Counted from the first letter of the stretch, positions 22,140-33,505 are shown. The stretch: 64,000 nt of DNA from Pseudoips prasinana (GCA_951640165.1 OX621250.1:14161501-14225500), one strand, 5' to 3'. A program made the numbers and translations. Notes: generated by a model from the letters alone, not told the origin.

Positions 22140-22250
22140 CCTCATAGGGTATGTCAAACATTCGGTCCCGGTTGTAATTGTAGACAACAGTTGTGAAGCC
22201 ATGTCAGAGCCGTACTGTGCCGTTTGAACAACTATAATACTAGAGTAACA
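22140..22250 (+). mobile_element. 5S-derived SINE family E, 3' body only
   Basis: 'cggtcccggttgtaattgta', 'gacaacagttgtgaagccat' and 'gtcagagccgtactgtg' match the second half of the family E copies at 30033-30292 and 62561-62790. The 5S-like head is absent. Confidence 0.65.
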
Positions 22251-22760
22251 ACTAACCCAACGATACAGAATAAAAGAAAATTTATTGTCATGCGTTCCAA
22301 AACTTACTTTATGTTCACTATCTAAATTTACATATCCATGTTCAAAACAAATTTATAAAAAAAAATACTAAGAACTGACATATGGATCAGTATAAATATC
22401 TTCATTTATTCGATTATTAGTCGGCGTTAATCATATCTTATCATAGTAGGCGATTAGTACTATTATTAGACTTAAGAAGGTCCTCCAACGTTAAAAATAT
22501 GATTATGGATATACTTACAATTGCATTTAGTCTCATTTAAATCGATCCTCTCAAAAAATTCCATCAAAGCTGACACTACTGCCCAAATATTGCCAAATAT
22601 CAGATCATAGGTTACTATTCATAAGTCAATTAGCTTCCTAGATTTCGTGATTAGTCATTGAATTTGTCAATTATATTTATTTATTAATAGGGAGACCAAC
22701 AGCTTGAACATACAAATAAAAATGGCATTACTAAGCCTCATAAAGCCCAAATTACAGAGT

Positions 22761-22995
22761 CTCTACCGGCTAAGTCGCCGAACATCGTTTTCGTGAATGG
22801 CGTTCTAATAAATAAAGGTTAAACATGACTCAATCAATCGTTAAATCGGCTTCCATGACCATATACGACGTAATAAATGGTCCGAAATTGATTTTCGACG
22901 TTGAAGCAGATTTAACGATTGATTAAGTCATTTTTAACCTTTATTTATTTGAACGCCATTCACTCAAACGATGTTCGGTGACATAGCCGGTAGAG
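22761..22995. mobile_element. foldback element with about 86-bp arms
   Basis: The left arm 22761-22847 (ctctaccggctaagtcgccg ... caatcgttaaatc) and right arm 22909-22995 (gatttaacgattgattaagt ... gccggtagag) are inverted with scattered mismatches around a spacer of about 60 bases. No ORF. An older MITE. Confidence 0.75.
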
Positions 22996-23479
22996 CCCTA
23001 GGTCCTCGCTTGTAAGAAGCAAATTAGTAAATACATGAAGAGCGATATAATGAGTAGGTATGTACATTGTGAAATCATCAATACATGGGTTTTATAGATG
23101 TTTTATAAAGAAGTCTTTGCTAATCGGTCGTACTGCTTCTGCGGTAGTCTTACCAATGTCAAATTCATGAGTTTTATGGTGCTTGTTTAAATAACATAAT
23201 GGCATAAATTCAATCCCAATTTAAATGAGGGTATTTTAAAAGATAATATGTAACTAGTATTATTATGAAATAAAATGATATTTGTTTGCTGTACTAAATC
23301 AATTATTATAGCTAACATTCTTTCATTAATCATATTTAGTAGGCTTCATAGTTTTCATTTTATTTCAACAATTTTGAGTGTAAACATGACACTCCATTAC
23401 CATAATAATCCTTGTGATTACACAAGTGTAAGAAGAAACCATTGAAATGTTAAACTTGTTATAATGAATTGTATTATGT

Positions 23480-23735
23480 CAACCGTAGCCTAGTTGGTAG
23501 TGCTCCTGCCTACGAAGCTGGTGGTCCTGGGTTCGAATACCGGTAAGTGCAAATATTTGTGTGATGAGCACGAATATTTGTTTCTGAGTCATGGATTTTT
23601 TTTTTATGTATTTAAGTATTTATCTATCTATATAAGTATGTATATCGTCGCCTAGTACCCATAGTACAAGCTTTGCTTAGTTTGGGGCTAGGATGATCTG
23701 TGTGTCATGGTCCCTAAATATTATTATTATTATAA
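23480..23735 (+). mobile_element. tRNA-derived SINE, family A
   Basis: A box 'tagcctagttggtagtgctc', B box 'gggttcgaataccgg' (one change from consensus), body and ATT-repeat tail as in 7483-7732. Confidence 0.88.
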
Positions 23736-23739
23736 TTAC

Positions 23740-26085
23740 ATGCCGCGAGCAGACACGAACAACCAGGACACCAGCAGCCAGCAACGCCTTCAGAGAGAAT
23801 ATAAAGAAATCGGATTCGTAAGTAATAAGTCATGTCTATGGAAATGATAAGTCATCATTCATAAGACACAGTGACGGTAGCTTCAGCAAAATTTTAACAA
23901 ACAACATTGCTTCTGAATTTTACTCCTCTACAAGTCCCAATCGTAGGTAATATTTTACTCAAGAAAATTTGTTAGAGAAGAAGCTCAAAATCGAATCGAA
24001 ATATCGAGTCTCTAAAATCGGATTTACGGAAAATCACCACATCGATGCCAATGGCTTTGGTACGTGTGGCCATTGATGAATGACTAAGACGTTTGGAAAC
24101 TATGTTAAAATCACTCTTTAAATACAGTTCTTCACAAAAAAATACAGAATTTATGGCACAGCGAGATAATATGATTTATAAAACTGCTTAATATATTATC
24201 TAAGTAGATTTAGACAAACGGTAATAACAAACTTGTTCTGGTATTTAAAGGTCAACATTCTCATATATTCTGTCTGCCGCCGATGTTAATATTATTATAA
24301 AACCTATAAGTACAAATTAAGTAGGTGATATCTTCAACAGAGAACTGAAATAATTGAATCGTCTGAGTGCCACTCTATCACAATTTGAACTTGTTAATAA
24401 ATAAGGGTGTTTACTACAAAGCGGCTATGAAATTTCAGAACTGTCTTTTTCGGTGTTAAGCTACCTTGATTTTTCTCGTTATTGGCAAGTAGTTCAGCTT
24501 CTTGATACGGGCTGACTTTTGCTTTCTCTTTTTTGATATGCGTTCAATCTCTCTCTTGTTATTTTATACCAGTATCCATGTCTCAAAACTAAAAGTTCAA
24601 TACACGAGATGTACGATACAATAAGCCGTTTGCCGACGCTTATGGATGTAGTATAATATCTGAGTTAGTCATAGCAGTAGTCATAAAATATGATTCAGTA
24701 AACAAATATTGAATTGTTTGTTAATCGAAATTTCATATTTATATTTTATGTTCATTTCATTTTTCCTATAGTGGAATTCGTAATAATTTAAATACCCACT
24801 CACCTTTTTACATATTTAGATAGAAATAAAATATATGATGTATTGATATTAAAACGCTAAACGATTAATTTACCTTACCTGTTCTTGAATAATTATATAC
24901 CAACGTCAACGATTAAGTGATTGATCATTTGGATCCTTTGGTCTAGCATTAGCCTTTACAACCAAAAGGGGTTCATATCCTGAGGCGTACAAAAAAGTAG
25001 TTACTAAGATTTTTCTCGTACGCCATTCTCGTAGTAGCAGCCTATAATCAGTAAGATTAAAGAGAGTGAGAGTGAAGAGGGAGGGTCGAGTATAGAACAA
25101 AGATCAGTTAGAGCTCCCAAAGACCACCGATGGCGCATAGGAAACCATTGTAATCTCGTACGGTTGAAGGATCCGCTCTTTCAATTAAGGAAATTAGCTA
25201 AAATTACGTAAATTTTTTCTCAATGGGTTTGACAAACCAAATGTGATTAAGTTATACACATAATTAACATCGGAAAGGCCATAGTTATTATAATTAGACA
25301 TTAAGAACGAGAACAATGATAAACAAGTGGTATTCCCGCTGAAAATATGTTACGCAGTTAGACGGGTTTAAAAAAATGCAAATAAAATAGTACCAAATAG
25401 TTCAATAAAAAGACAACATATAAGTAAATAAACGTAACTTAAATCTGAATGACCCCAATTCTTACAATAACGTCATTAAAAAATAAGGTCAGAGTCAAAG
25501 AAGCATTATTTTGGAATCTTAACGAGATAAATGTTATGAGAAACCGTATTCCTCGAAATAGTCTGAATGAGGCTGATTTCTTAAAAAATGGTCAATCCCC
25601 ATTTATGGTTAAAAAAATATAGAGTGCGGAACTTCTTAGACAATCTTCTCCAGGTCATCGACCTAGGTACCAAGAGAAATCTACAGGTTAGCTGTAGGAA
25701 CGTCGCTGGTGAGGACCGCTTTCGCTCTCTGCGCCTGACTTGTGATCCCGTGCCTGTGATCACACCCTCTTTGTTGAATTCTGTCTTTTCACTTCAGCGA
25801 TCCTTAAGTATTTAACACTTCAATTAACAAACTACTGGTAAGAAGCCTTCTGTGCACGCCAACTCTTCGGTTTCTCTCTTAATTTATAGTAATGATTAAA
25901 TTTAAAAATGTGTAGAAGCAAAATATCTTGTTATTTATCTATTTAAGTGTTGAAACACCACAACCTGCCGGCAGGTCAACCAATTCTTATAATATAAGCC
26001 TAAGTTTGCATTTCACTATACGTCTCAGTTTAAAGCTTGCTAAGAACACGTGTATCTAAGTGCTGATAAATTTAATTATATTTTG
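23740..26085. other. 2.3 kb without a recognised gene
   Basis: No named repeat or exon. The segment ending near 25805 shares a short edge word ('aattctgtctttt-acttcagcg') with 63745-63768, which hints at another low-copy repeat. Open frames here are short and unfamiliar. Confidence 0.4.
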
Positions 26086-26089
26086 CATC

Positions 26090-26495
26090 TTTCTAGCTCT
26101 CCTCTCCCGACTATGGTATGGTATCCCATATGGTAGTGGGGTCAGTCTTCCTTATCTTACTCGTTCAATACAAGGATCGAGAGGCAGATCTAAAATAAAC
26201 TGAAAAGCTAGGGCTGTGAATCATGAGGAGTGCAGTGTCCCCCACACTTACACTTTTTCAATTTATTTTAGCTATGCCTCTGGATCCTTGACCGTGGGTG
26301 AAGAGCACCAAACTAGCTACATAAATAGTCTGGTGACCTCCACTTCACGTAGCCATACCATAACTGCCTGCTTTCCTGCATCTTGTCGGCAATGGCACGG
26401 ACACTTAGACTTCCTCGCACATACTCGTTGCGAATTTTGTCGAGCTTAGTGAGACCACACTTCCACCTCAGCATCTTCATTTTCCACTGAGATAT
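26090..26495 (-). pseudogene. LINE ORF2 C-terminal remnant
   Basis: Read on the - strand, 26270-26490 gives 'KMKMLRWKCGLTKLDKIRNE' followed by 'YVRGSLSVRAIADKMQESRQ'. This corresponds to the lepidopteran LINE pattern of a methionine-rich 'MLRWMCG' segment, an 'IRNEYIRG'-type segment and 'KMRE-RLRWYGHV'. A stop follows 'WYGYVKWRSPDYLCS'. The tail may continue to about 26090. It is a broken fragment without the reverse-transcriptase core. Confidence 0.75.
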
Positions 26496-26518
26496 TATGA
26501 TCTACTTCACTTCACTTA

Positions 26519-26634
26519 TGGCCCGTGGTTACCCTAGTGTCAGAGTTGTTCAAGGTCACCCATCTATGGACTGACCACGTGCATAGTTGCTTAACCTCGC
26601 CGATCACATACGGACCGGTGAGAGCATTAGCTTA
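26519..26634 (-). mobile_element. 5S-derived SINE family E, internally deleted
   Basis: Reverse order: tail 'ggttaccctagtgtcagagt', then straight into the 5S-like head 'ggtcacccatctatggactg', 'agttgcttaacctcgccgat' and 'acggaccggtgagagcat'. The middle is missing. A second partial copy follows immediately. Confidence 0.75.
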
Positions 26635-26757
26635 ACGTGCTCACCGAAGCACGGAGACGCTCAAAAATTAAACCACTTTGGTGGTCCCCCATCTATGGAC
26701 TGACCGCGAGTCTAGTTGCTTAACCTCGCCGATCACATACGGACTGGTGAGAGCATC
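26635..26757 (-). mobile_element. 5S-derived SINE family E, head and mid-body
   Basis: Reverse order: body 'acgtgctcaccgaagcacgg', 'agacgctcaaaaattaaacc', then head 'ccccatctatggactgaccg', 'agttgcttaacctcgccgat', 'acggactggtgagagcat'. With the unit at 26519 it makes a head-to-tail pair of partial copies. Confidence 0.78.
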
Positions 26758-26762
26758 TAGCT

Positions 26763-26868
26763 ATGTATGCCTGCTGGTCTAGTGGTGAGTAACAATGACT
26801 GTTAGCCAGAGGTTCAATTCCCACCCAGGACAAATCTTTGTCGGTTATCAGCACGATTTTTGGTGTCC
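26763..26868 (+). mobile_element. tRNA-derived SINE, family C, 5' part
   Basis: 'ctgctggtctagtggtgagt' (A-box side), 'agaggttcaattcccaccca' (B box) and 'ggacaaatctttgtcggtta'. Abuts the 5S-derived pair. Confidence 0.7.
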
Positions 26869-27304
26869 TCAATTTATTTAGATGATTGATTTTGCATTAT
26901 TGATTAGAATTTCGAAACATCGAGGTAACAAAAAGACTTGGGAAATAAATTATAAGAGAGTTAAGAATTCGTCTGAGTTTATTACCATCTCAAGTCAAGG
27001 TCTCAAGGTTGCAAGGTCATCTCTCCGACCGTAGGAAAAACAACGGTCGCCTCATAAATAAATATTTGGAACATTATTTACATTTATTTTTACATAAATA
27101 CGCTGGAAGTATTTGTAAGTCATAACCTGTTTTTGAATTATTATATTACTACCTCTCTACACTACATATAGGTACTCCAATATGGAGAAAATACGGCATA
27201 TTATATATAAATACAAATTTATATTTAAGTTAAATTATATAGTCGTATTAAAATTTATCAACTAACTGTTTTTTAACTATAGTATTTACTCAATTTCAGT
27301 ACAA

Positions 27305-27482
27305 AAATTCATGTTAACGTTTTACCCGCATTAAACTTCATAAGTTATCGCATATGTGCTATTCGGATTAATAACCTATATTACTACAAAAGTTTCATCA
27401 AAATCCCATCGGTAGGTTTTGCGTGAAAGAGTAACAAACATCCATACACACGAACTTTGGCATTTATAATATTAGTAGGATT
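27305..27482 (+). repeat. dispersed repeat I
   Basis: Only the 'gttttacccgcattaaactt' onward part is kept; it ends 'tttataatattagtaggatt'. It contains 'gagtaacaaacatccataca', the segment that is inverted and duplicated at 41746. Confidence 0.65.
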
Positions 27483-28179
27483 TTTCCCGCTTGTTGAATG
27501 TAGGTTTAACAATGGACTTTTCATGTTGATAGAGCTGTTATTTAAATTTAATCTTCACCTTGAATCGAAACGCTCTCTCGAACACCACCATCACTATTGT
27601 TACCAATACTGTGCTGCGTGTCATGACGACAAAAACAGCTATCTTTGCCACGCTGCAGCGTTCGACCAATGAAATCACAGAAAATTCCTAATTTCCATGA
27701 CTGCAAGCATAGGGATTGGTCGAACTAATTTCGGATAGACATGAGTCGAACATTGGTCATCAATAAAATAAATATTTCTGTATAAATAAATAATATTCTA
27801 GATAAAATTTATCGTCATATTTTCTCCTCTTCGCATTCCTGAACTATTGGTACCAGACACTTCTTCAGTTTATAATGTACATAAATCAACTTTCAATAAT
27901 CCGTTTCTTCGTTTGTACGTTTGGAACGTTCGAGTAAGTTGCAAAGGAACAAAAATCGTGGATGTTAATTAATTCATGTATTTTTCTAGTTATATGCATT
28001 ATACAAATTATAACCTGCAGATTTAGCAATATGTCAATGTCGTGTTTTGCCGTAAAAATATAAATACTTCATTAGGTTGGGTACTAATAATTACAAAATT
28101 TATACAGTAATAAATGCGTACACTTTCAGGTTCGAATTTGGTTGACGGTAAAACCAGAGGCGCAGTACGAAAGGCAGTT

Positions 28180-28322
28180 CCCAAAACTGAACGAGTTACG
28201 AGACGCATTTGGCTCCAATTTTGTTTGCTTCAATCTGAGCGCGCGCACGGATCCCAAAACTAAACGAGTTACGAGACACATTTGGCTCCAATTTTGTTTG
28301 CTTCAATCTGAGCGAACGGAGT
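28180..28322 (+). repeat. 73-bp tandem duplication
   Basis: Two units starting at 28180 and 28253 ('cccaaaactgaacgagttac' / 'cccaaaactaaacgagttac') stay nearly identical through 'tttgtttgcttcaatctgag'. The shift is 73 bases. Not coding. Confidence 0.85.
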
Positions 28323-29038
28323 GAAAAACTATAATAAAATTAATTATGACTGTTATGAAATGTAATGTAATATAAAACTAATTGATTTTAGCTATTATGG
28401 GCCAGCATAATAGTAAGGCCGCAAAAGAGGTGGAAATAAAAGGATTCGTCAGGCTTAAGATAATCATGATATTCAGATATCTATGCTTGCCCCAGCCCTC
28501 TGTTTAAATAGAGCTTAGCACCACTAGTCAGTCAGACATGGCCAGTCACTTTAAATTCGTAGAGCAAAATTGACCACATCAGAAAATTTACTTTTTTTCG
28601 GGAGCATTGATTTGCCTTTTAATGTAACCCCATCTTTTTGCTTTAAATTACTCTTCGTCTCACTGTAATGAATCTCTGAGAATATAATGTCTCTGACTTC
28701 CAATAAATCAAGGCCATTTTATAAAACCTTTAACCCATGATGCAAAAAAATGCTTGCAAATGGGAAGTATCTACAGAAGATAATTCTGAACAAATATGAC
28801 TCGAGGAATTTTTTGCTGATTAAATATCAAATAGGTACTTAGTTTTTTCCATATAATATGTACTCACATTATATTCGAGAAATAAACGGAAACATGCTCA
28901 CTTATAAAGTCTTCAATCATAAAACGTTATTTAGCAAAGATTCATGTTTTGCGCAATCTCATTCATCAACATCAACACAAAACAATAAATGTTCATTTAC
29001 ATTATTATCTATGCAAATTAGTTATACGGTTTTCATAC

Positions 29039-29179
29039 GTACAGACGCCAGCACATGAAGCTACCCCAATCTGTCAAATTTCCGCAATTGAAAGTGAACC
29101 TTATGCTTTTGTGATAAAGTTAAAAATCTATAAAAGAAATTTGACAGATTTGGGTAGCTGGATGTGCTGGCGTCCCTAC
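29039..29179. mobile_element. 141-bp palindromic MITE, first of a tandem set
   Basis: Terminal gTAcagacgccagcacatga and an inverse end gatgtgctggcgtcccTAc with one mutation. Centre 'gaaccttatgcttttgtgat', in the orientation opposite to 10233. The flank 29180-29275 is repeated after the next copy. Confidence 0.9.
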
Positions 29180-29275
29180 ATCCAACTTTTGGCAAACATT
29201 TATTAGAGCATTGCCCATAAGTATCTTAGTACGAAATTCGTACCTATTTCGTTTTTTTAAATTTGTTTATAATAG

Positions 29276-29416
29276 GTACAGACGCTAGTACATCCAGTTA
29301 CCCCAATCTGTCAAATTTCCGCAATTGAAAGTGAACCTTATGCTTTTGTGATAAAATTGAAAATCTATAAAAGAAATTTGACAGATTTGGGTAGCTGGAT
29401 GTGCTGGCGTCTGTAC
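29276..29416. mobile_element. 141-bp palindromic MITE, second of a tandem set
   Basis: gTAcagacgctagtacatcc to gatgtgctggcgtctgTAc. The 97 bases that follow (aacttttggcaaacattt ... gtttataataggtac) are nearly the same as those after the 29039 copy. MITE and flank were therefore duplicated together as a unit of about 237 bp. Confidence 0.9.
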
Positions 29417-29508
29417 ATCAAACTTTTGGCAAACATTTATTTGAGCATTGCCCATAAGTATCTTAGTACGAAAATCGTATTTAATTTTATTTAAATTTGT
29501 TTTATAAT

Positions 29509-29610
29509 AGGTACCCCAATCTGTCAAATTTATTTTATAGATTTTCAACATTATAACAAAAGCATAAGGTTCAGTTTCAATCGGGGAAATCAGACATATC
29601 TGTACATATG
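29509..29610. mobile_element. palindromic MITE, third, truncated unit
   Basis: Starts at 'ggtaccccaatctgtcaaat', missing the outer terminus, keeps 'aaagcataaggttcagtttc', and decays at 'gggaaatcagacatatctgt'. It is the partial third unit of the tandem set. The 138-residue - strand open frame across 29285-29701 is simply this repeat translated and is not a gene. Confidence 0.75.
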
Positions 29611-29737
29611 TATATTCAGGCCGCCAACGCCGCGCCGCGGCCGAGAGATTACAATAGCGTATCAAAATGTCTGAAATACTTAGTATAGCAGCCTTACACA
29701 TTGCCGGCTATCTCAATATTAATGACAGATGTCAAAT

Positions 29738-29811
29738 GAGAAATACCTACTTATATAACAGGTGTCAAATGTCCAGTCAATTTGACACCTGTTATATCAG
29801 TAGGTATTTAT
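29738..29811. repeat. inverted repeat, about 30-bp arms
   Basis: aaatacctacttatataaca-ggtgtcaaa pairs with tttgacacctgttatatcag-taggtattt around a short spacer, with one or two mismatches. Non-coding hairpin. Confidence 0.8.
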
Positions 29812-30032
29812 GTATATAAAAAAATGATTGCTAGCCGTTACGAGTTACGACTGTCCAATCCAGATACACTGGGTGGAGAGAGTAATTGGCCTAATAATAT
29901 GAAAAGTTATGTTTTTAATGTCTTTGTTATGGCTATTGTGAATTGTATACTAACATAGTTCTGTAAGTTTTATTGTTACTAACCTATCTATGGAATCATT
30001 TTCTGAATTAAATGATTATTAAATTAATATTG

Positions 30033-30292
30033 ATTGATGCTTTCACCGGTCCGTATGTCCGTAAGTGATCGGCGAGGTTAAGCAACTAGGCTCGCAGTCA
30101 GTCCATAGATGGGTGACCACCAAAGTGGTTTGATTTCTGAGCGTCTCCGTGCCTCGGAGGGCACGTTAAGCTGTCGCTTCCGGTTGTAGTCATTAGACAA
30201 CAGTCGTTAAGCCATGTCAGAGGTCTAACTGGGCGACTTGAACAAATTTGACTCGAGGGTAACCACTGCCTATACGATAAGTAAGTAAGTAA
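30033..30292 (+). mobile_element. 5S rRNA-derived SINE, family E, full-length
   Basis: The head matches the inner part of eukaryotic 5S rRNA: 'gtgatcggcgaggttaagca' (A-box region), 'ctaggctcg' (intermediate element) and 'tagatgggtgaccaccaaag' (C box). The body follows (gagcgtctccgtgcctcgga, cagtcgttaagccatgtcag, gggtaaccactgcctata) with a short 'agtaagtaagtaa' tail. The internal 5S-type promoter would recruit TFIIIA/Pol III. Other copies: 22140, 26519, 26635, 49391, 62561. Confidence 0.85.
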
Positions 30293-30565
30293 TATTGACG
30301 TAACCGGCAACGTGTAGACATAATGTACGCAGTGAAATAATATGGTTTCAGACGCCATTCCATGATTAAATTCTAATTCTTGCCTATTTTTAGGTCTCCG
30401 AACAAAGCCATCGTGGGGATTCCTATTACTTCGAATCAGTTTCCCCGTCCATCCGTCTACCTGTCAATATTTCTGTTATAGTTCGTTATATTATTTATAT
30501 TATATTTTTTTGTTATATTCGTTTAGAAATATACGCGAAGTATATATTTCTAAACGACCGGCCGC

Positions 30566-30645
30566 CCCCCTCTTTGGGGGAGGCCTTTGTCCAGCATTGG
30601 GCGTCTTTTGTCTGATATGATGATGATGATGATTATATAATTCTA
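30566..30645 (-). mobile_element. LINE-tail-like repeat G, end fragment
   Basis: 'gggggaggcctttgtccagc', 'attgggcgtcttttgtctga', then 'tatgatgatgatgatg', the reverse of the 'catcatcatcat...ccactgctggaca' start of repeat G. Confidence 0.65.
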
Positions 30646-30993
30646 AAATTGCTACATCCGGGGGAGGAGTAATTGAGACAACGACGCCTGTGTTTTGCCC
30701 TGGTTATATTAACAGGAGCGAACGATTGTTTGCTCAATTTCTTGTTAACAAATTCTCATGTTCAGAGCATGAGTGACCTCGCTGAAACTATGACAAAATT
30801 TAAGAAACTTCGGCTAGGGACGTTCGTAAACTGTTACGTTATACGGTACACATTCCAGGAACAATACTTAAACAATGGTGTCTGATATTTCATATTTATT
30901 GGCACTTCACCAGTTGGAATACAGGCAATATTACAACTTATAGGTATAGCTTACTAGCTATACCACCGAGTAAGTACCTATTAATGTTACAAT

Positions 30994-31135
30994 GTACAGA
31001 CGCCACGCACATCAACCTACCCCAATCTGTCAAATGTCCCCAATTGAAAGTGAACCTTATGCTTTTGTGATAAACTTGAAAATCTATAAAAGAAATTTGA
31101 CAGATTGGGGTACATGGATGTGCTGGCGTCTGTAC
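30994..31135. mobile_element. 142-bp palindromic MITE (CAGACGCC family)
   Basis: gTAcagacgccacgcacatc to ggatgtgctggcgtctgTAc, with inner arms 'aatctgtcaaatg' / 'aatttgacagattgggg'. TA on both sides. Confidence 0.9.
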
Positions 31136-31769
31136 CAATATGATGTATTTGTTATCTAGAATTCAGGCTCTTAGCATAATCCATCACGAAATAGAGCGTT
31201 GTAGCGGATTGAGAAGAACCCTCACTTGGCGTAGCCTCGAGAAAACTATGGTTCGGCTTACCTTCTTGACATGTTGGTAACGTTTCCCCAGTTTAATTAT
31301 CTAATGCGGTAATGTTTTCTTTTGACCCGATCAGTGGACCCAAAGACTGGATACCAAAATAATTATAAATTTTCCGTACAACAATCAAACTTTGTTTAAT
31401 AATATAAATTTTACTACTCATATAGTAGCGCCATCTGTGTATTGTTATACGGACTACATCCTTTTCTAGAGATGTAAGCAACTTGAACACGAATCTCGAG
31501 TAGTATTCAGCTCTACCAGTGTGTAATGCCAATATTTGTCCAAAGAGGGCGTTACTTTACTAAAATATTACTATGAAATCAACAATTTTTTTAACAGAAA
31601 TCCGTAAAATTATTAATACTGTTTATTACATGTATCTCTTTTATTTTAATATTTCGGGCCGCTGTCAACGGGCACTAGTAATACTAATAAATAATCCATC
31701 TTAGTGTTCTATGCAGGTTAACTCGATTATCCCTCAGGGCAGGTGACAGTGGGAGACGTGTCCTCTACT

Positions 31770-32025
31770 GCCGCCACGTGCAATCAGCTCCTGGAATCGC
31801 GATCTGTTTGTGGCGCCCGGACTGGCTGGCAGGAGTCTGCAATATGAGGGCAAATTAGAGCGCTCCTAGAGTATGTGTCTCAACCATTTGGGGCATGACG
31901 CAAAAAGGAGAGCACTGGAGCAGCATACCAGCGTCCCCGGGGCTCCCCCTATGAGGCGCCAAGAGAAGTCCACGGCAAGTTAGGTTTAGTCGGTGCGAGT
32001 TCAACATACCCACACACAGACACTT
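31770..32025 (+). repeat. dispersed repeat H, copy 1
   Basis: 'gatctgtttgtggcgcccgg', 'ggggcatgacgcaaaaagga', 'aagagaagtccacggcaagt', 'tagtcggtgcgagttcaaca', 'tacccacacacagacacttt'. Shared with 38195-38312 and 39640-39870. GC-richer than its surroundings; no intact ORF. Confidence 0.65.
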
Positions 32026-32223
32026 TTTTATATATTACCTATACTAATAAATTATACTAAGCTCTGAACCTCATCTATTTGTTTAATCTTTTACCTTTAA
32101 TCAAATGAGGCCGTATTCATTATAGTTTGTCACTGAGATTATAAATATTAAAGCAATCATCGTGCGACGATTTATTTTAACCCGTTTGATGCTAAACAAC
32201 TTTATAAGATATATCAAATTAGC

Positions 32224-32349
32224 TGTACACACGGCTACAAATCAAGCTACACGTTTCCAATATAAGCTGACCGTGTTGTATAGGAAATCCTATACAACGC
32301 GAGATCAGAGATAGTGGAAATGTATAGCTTGATATGTAGCCGTGTGTAC
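32224..32349. mobile_element. foldback element, about 126 bp
   Basis: Outer arms 'tgtacacacggctacaaatc' and 'gatatgtagccgtgtgtaca' pair with one mismatch, and inner arms near 'gttgtataggaaatcctataca' pair too. MITE-like; no ORF. Confidence 0.75.
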
Positions 32350-32454
32350 ATCTATACAAATAAATAAAATTGAAGTGTCTGTTTGTAATATTGAAATAAC
32401 CGATTTTTACTACATGTATATGAATATATATACGGTACATACTCTAAAATATTT

Positions 32455-32665
32455 TTTTTACAATTTTTGTCTGTCTGTCTGTCTGTTTATTCCGGCTAAT
32501 CTCCGAAATGGCTGGACCGATTTTGATGAGACTTTTATTGGCAGGTAGCTGATGTAATAAGGAGTAACTTAGGCTACTTTTATTTTAGAAAAATATTTTA
32601 TTTTTGAAAAATATACAAAATAAACTAATTAACACGCGGACTAAGTCGCGGGCACATCTAGTGTT
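32455..32665 (-). repeat. dispersed repeat I, variant
   Basis: Reverse-oriented: 'tgtctgtctgtctgtttatt', 'gaaatggctggaccgatttt', 'gatgagacttttattggc', and the far end 'agtcgcgggcacatctagt'. The same layout as the 'ctagctgtgcccgcg' repeats, with a (gaca)n stretch. Confidence 0.6.
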
Positions 32666-33118
32666 ACATAACAAAGAGCGCGCTCAATAATAATATGTAT
32701 GAGGACACATTTAATTTGACAACACTTAGCCTAAACTGTAATTTGAGCCTCGACTCCTGACGATATTTTTTGACGATATTATAGAGAAAACTTTTAAGCC
32801 ATTGATTTCAGAGTACCTAATTAGAGTAATGGTTATGAAAACCATCTATTAATTGATAACTGTACAAATATTGGTGTGACTCTTAACCGTGTTTTGAAAT
32901 CAGGATATCTATAATATATATATTTCTCAAACCTTAATATTTCACGGTTATTAACAAACATAAAAAGGAGGAGGTTATAAATTCAACTATATTTTTTAGT
33001 ACTATATTACTTATTTTTTATGCGTACCATATCATTAAGTTACGCGATTTTATTATTGTTCGTGATATGATTTTGACAATTCTTTTTTTCATACTACAGG
33101 CAATTCTTTCGAGATGGT

Positions 33119-33188
33119 CCTGTATAAATTGGTGAAGAACTACCTAATATTATAGAAATAACATTAGTTCTTCACCAATTTATACAGG
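33119..33188. repeat. perfect inverted repeat, 24-bp arms
   Basis: cctgtataaattggtgaaga-acta (33119-33142) is exactly reversed at 33165-33188 with a 22-base loop. No mismatch. No family membership recognised. Confidence 0.85.
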
Positions 33189-33302
33189 TTGTAAGTTTTT
33201 TCAAAACATTAATTATATACCGTCATGTCAGCGGACAATCATACAACCTGTTTGATGCGTAGTGGTAAATGTAGCAAATTTTTTTTTTGTAATTGTAAAT
33301 AA

Positions 33303-33505
33303 TTACAATGGCCACGGTGGCCAATCTCAATGGAGACTAGCCATCTGCGCGGGACATATATGCGGTCATTTGTGCACAACACACGACACTACCGGAAAGA
33401 GATCAGGTACAGGGCCGACGGCTTTACGTACTCTCCGAAGCACGGGGGTATAAAATCGCATTTGGCTCGACCCGAGGTTGAACCCAGGACCTCATTATCT
33501 GGGTT
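33303..33505 (-). mobile_element. tRNA-related SINE, family D
   Basis: Reversed: 'ggccacggtggccaatctca', 'gacactaccggaaagagatc', 'acagggccgacggctttacg', 'actctccgaagcacggggg', reversed B box 'gttgaacccaggacctcatt'. Confidence 0.7.

Noticed and set aside
29285..29701. 138-residue open frame on the - strand, the second longest in the first 50 kb
   Set aside because: It runs through two units of the tandem MITE array. Its peptide is a translation of the MITE and flank and appears again, in pieces, at other MITE copies. No protein-family similarity.
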